In this document: one piece after another, positions 62,151-64,000 of the stretch
Layout: each line of letters begins with the position of its first letter
How positions within the stretch are numbered: position 1 is the stretch's first letter
Source: Streptomyces sp. NBC_01591
GTDB taxonomy: Bacteria > Actinomycetota > Actinomycetes > Streptomycetales > Streptomycetaceae
Direction: 5' to 3'
Assembly: GCF_035918155.1 (NCBI RefSeq)
Contig: NZ_CP109327.1
Location: 7,812,001 to 7,876,000, forward strand
DNA length: 64,000 nucleotides
Notes under the pieces: model-generated
What the model was told of the DNA's origin: nothing
What the model saw: only the letters and a program-made list of their open reading frames with translations
Database searches by the model: none
Program-made: the position numbers and the translations under genes

Positions 62151-62675
62151 TTACGGGACCGGAGGACGCAGACACGGTGCCTCGGCGGCCGCGTCGACGG
62201 GCTCGGCAGACACCGCCCGTCCGTCGGCCGCGCCTCCACCCCCCGCCGCTACCCGACCGGCCAGCTCCTCGGCCCAGCCGATCAGCCCGTCGACGCCGAT
62301 CCCGTACGGCCGGACCGAGGTGAACTCCGCGAGCGCCGCCGCGCCGCGCCGCAACAACCGGGCCCCGCCCGTCGCGTTGCCCCGGGCCGCATGGGTCAGC
62401 CCCACGGCCAACTGCGCGAGCCCGCGCCACAACTCCCGCTCCGCCACCGGGCCCGACTTCCACGCGTCCTCGAACACCTCGTGCGCATGGAACGGCATCC
62501 CCGCGTCCAGCAGCCGTTGTGCCTCCCGCACGGTCTCCTCGGGGGTGCGGACCACCCCCTCCGGCTGCCGCTCGACTCCCGGCGCCCCGTACGGAAGGGG
62601 ACGCCCCAGCCCGTCACGCGGGCGCGCGTTGCGCGCCCTGCCCTCGGTGTCGCGGTCCCTGCGAGTCTCGTCCAC
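62151..62675 (-). CDS. DUF309 domain protein
   Basis: This 174-aa protein has the DUF309 core: RLLDAGMPFHAHEVFEDAW followed by ELWRGLAQLAVGLTHAARGN and LLRRGAAAL. The motif H-E-V-F-E-x-x-W is diagnostic of the all-helical DUF309 family. N- and C-terminal tails are low complexity. The function is unknown. Confidence 0.85.
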   Translation of the reverse strand: MDETRRDRDTEGRARNARPRDGLGRPLPYGAPGVERQPEGVVRTPEETVREAQRLLDAGMPFHAHEVFEDAWKSGPVAERELWRGLAQLAVGLTHAARGNATGGARLLRRGAAALAEFTSVRPYGIGVDGLIGWAEELAGRVAAGGGGAADGRAVSAEPVDAAAEAPCLRPPVP

Positions 62676-62782
62676 ACCACGATTGTGCCCCGCACCTGCG
62701 GCGAACTGTCCGAACCACTGTCCGTGGACCCCCGTTCACGACTAGTGTCGAAGCCATCCGCACCACCCTGGGGAGGGTAGGC

Positions 62783-64000
62783 ATGAAGCCGTCCCGGCCG
62801 CTGTACGAGCGCGAACCGGAACTCGCCGCCGCCGCACAAGCCGTGGACGCCCTTTGCGGCGCCCATGCCGTCGGCGGGCTGCTGATCTTCAGCGGCGAGG
62901 CAGGCATCGGCAAGACAGCACTGCTCGGCGAGATCCGGACGATCGCCGACGACCGCTGCACGGTCTGGTCCGCAAGAGGCGGCGAAACGGTCACATCCGT
63001 GCCGTTCCACGTCGTACGCCAGCTGCTGCAACCCGCGCTCGACCGATTCCCGCCCGACGAGGTGCGGACCCTGTTCGGTTCCTGGTACGAGATCACCGCG
63101 CCGGCCCTCGGACTGGCCGAGCCGACCGGTCCGCAGCCGGATCCGCAAGGTGTACGGGACGGCCTCGACTTCGTCGTCGCCCGGCTCGCGTCCCGGCTGA
63201 GCGACCGTCCGCTGCTGCTCATCATCGACGACGCGCACTGGGCGGACGGCGAATCCCTCGCCTGGCTCGCCTCGTTCACCGCCCGCCTCGGCGAACTTCC
63301 CGTCCTCGTCGTCCAGGCCCACCGCCCGGAAGAGCTGGCCGCGCGGCAGAAGGAGAGCGGACCGGGCAGCGCCCACCCGTCCCAGGTCCGGGTCGCGCTG
63401 CGCGCACTCACCCCGGACGCCACCGCGGAACTGGTCCGCGCGGCCCTCGGTGAACACGCCGACGACCCGTTCTGCCGCGAGGTGTGGGCCGTCACCGGCG
63501 GCAACCCCTACGAGGCGGTAGAGCTCGTCGCCAAGGTGCAGGACCGCGAACTGGCGCCGCTGGAGGAGTCGGCCGGGCTGCTGCGCGAGCTCGGCGCCTC
63601 GGCGCGCGGCAGCGGACTCGTCGCCCGGCTCGAACGGCTCGGTACCAACGCCAACCGGTTCGCCTGGGCCGCCGCCGTCCTCGGCACGGACATCTCCCAG
63701 GACCTCGCCGCCACGCTGGCCGGAATGAGCTCGGCCGAGGCCGCCGACTGCACGGCGCGGCTGCGCGAAGCCCGTATCGTCACCGGCTTCGACCCGCTGG
63801 AGTTCGTCCACCCGCTCATCGCGAGCGCGGTGTACCGGTCCATCCCGCCGGCCACCCGCACCGCCATGCACGGCCGGGCCGCCTGGGCGATCACCCGGGC
63901 CGGGCTCGGCCCCGCCGCAGCCTCCCGGCACCTGCTCGAAGTGCACCCGGACGACGACCAGGAACTGGTCGAGCAACTCCGCGAAGCGGCCAAACAGCAC
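62783..64000 (+). CDS. large AAA-type ATPase, probable LAL/LuxR regulator (partial)
   Basis: The gene starts at ATG 62783 (GGGAGGG upstream) and runs off the right edge after 406 codons. LYEREPELAAAAQAVD is the family opening; Walker A is SGEAGIGKTALL and Walker B is LLLIIDDAHWADGESL. LRALTPDATAELV and GGNPYEAVEL match LAL (large ATP-binding LuxR) regulators, usually 850-1000 aa with a C-terminal LuxR HTH, which would lie beyond the window. Confidence 0.85.
   Translation, partial: MKPSRPLYEREPELAAAAQAVDALCGAHAVGGLLIFSGEAGIGKTALLGEIRTIADDRCTVWSARGGETVTSVPFHVVRQLLQPALDRFPPDEVRTLFGSWYEITAPALGLAEPTGPQPDPQGVRDGLDFVVARLASRLSDRPLLLIIDDAHWADGESLAWLASFTARLGELPVLVVQAHRPEELAARQKESGPGSAHPSQVRVALRALTPDATAELVRAALGEHADDPFCREVWAVTGGNPYEAVELVAKVQDRELAPLEESAGLLRELGASARGSGLVARLERLGTNANRFAWAAAVLGTDISQDLAATLAGMSSAEAADCTARLREARIVTGFDPLEFVHPLIASAVYRSIPPATRTAMHGRAAWAITRAGLGPAAASRHLLEVHPDDDQELVEQLREAAKQH

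Overview
The window is chromosomal DNA from a high-GC actinomycete, almost certainly Streptomyces. Coding is dense, third codon positions are almost all G or C, GTG and TTG starts are frequent, genes often overlap as ATGA/GTGA/TGATG, and the families are typical of the genus (DUF2510, DUF2264, LAL-type regulators, split transketolase). All calls come from reading the sequence; no database search was run.

Layout. 1-9.5 kb: the end of an SsuABC/TauABC-like importer, a Tat-exported sugar isomerase-like protein, a very large secreted ThuA/sugar-dehydrogenase/PKD/CBM protein behind a LacI-type palindrome, a split transketolase, tRNA-Pro(GGG) and small hypothetical genes. 9.7-34.2 kb: a contiguous, almost entirely minus-strand biosynthetic gene cluster. 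34.2-42 kb: an IS1380 transposase relic, an EF-G paralogue and housekeeping or hypothetical genes. 41.5-45.4 kb: a FadR-family regulator and the lutABC lactate-utilisation operon, with matching operators. 45.4-50.2 kb: a carbohydrate-related locus whose ABC importer has been reduced by deletion to two joined gene ends, with its DeoR/LacI-type regulator. 50.3-54.3 kb: a small radical-SAM cluster (27-aa peptide, cobalamin-type radical SAM enzyme, DUF5825-like protein, MFS exporter). 54.4-64 kb: an amino-acid permease, a glycerol kinase / G3P dehydrogenase operon and the start of a large ATPase regulator.

Main discovery. The cluster contains the complete enzyme set known to build the aminoribosyl-glycyluridine core of MraY (translocase I) inhibitors such as A-90289, caprazamycin and muraymycin: a TauD-type dioxygenase (LipL role), an SHMT-like transaldolase (LipK), an aminotransferase (LipO), a pyrimidine-nucleoside phosphorylase (LipP), a sugar-1-phosphate nucleotidylyltransferase (LipM) and a glycosyltransferase (LipN). 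Likely self-resistance genes sit in it: two TmrB-like P-loop proteins, one with a degenerate P-loop, and an AadA-like nucleotidyltransferase. No NRPS, PKS or carrier protein is present. Instead there is a 62-codon peptide gene with a consensus ribosome binding site, immediately followed by a 608-aa protein that carries a His/Cys pair in caspase/CHAT/gingipain-like context and a zinc ribbon. A second tiny ORF (31 aa) fills the only gap between the transaldolase and dioxygenase genes. A nucleoside decorated by a ribosomally made peptide is therefore a testable hypothesis. Other decoration genes are a short EhpF/PaaK-like adenylating enzyme, a type-B carboxylesterase, an SGNH hydrolase, two methyltransferases, a small 2OG oxygenase, a class I aminotransferase and an MDR oxidoreductase; export would use a fused ABC transporter with one degenerate ATPase half.

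The 50.3-54.3 kb radical-SAM locus is a second, independent candidate peptide-modification system.
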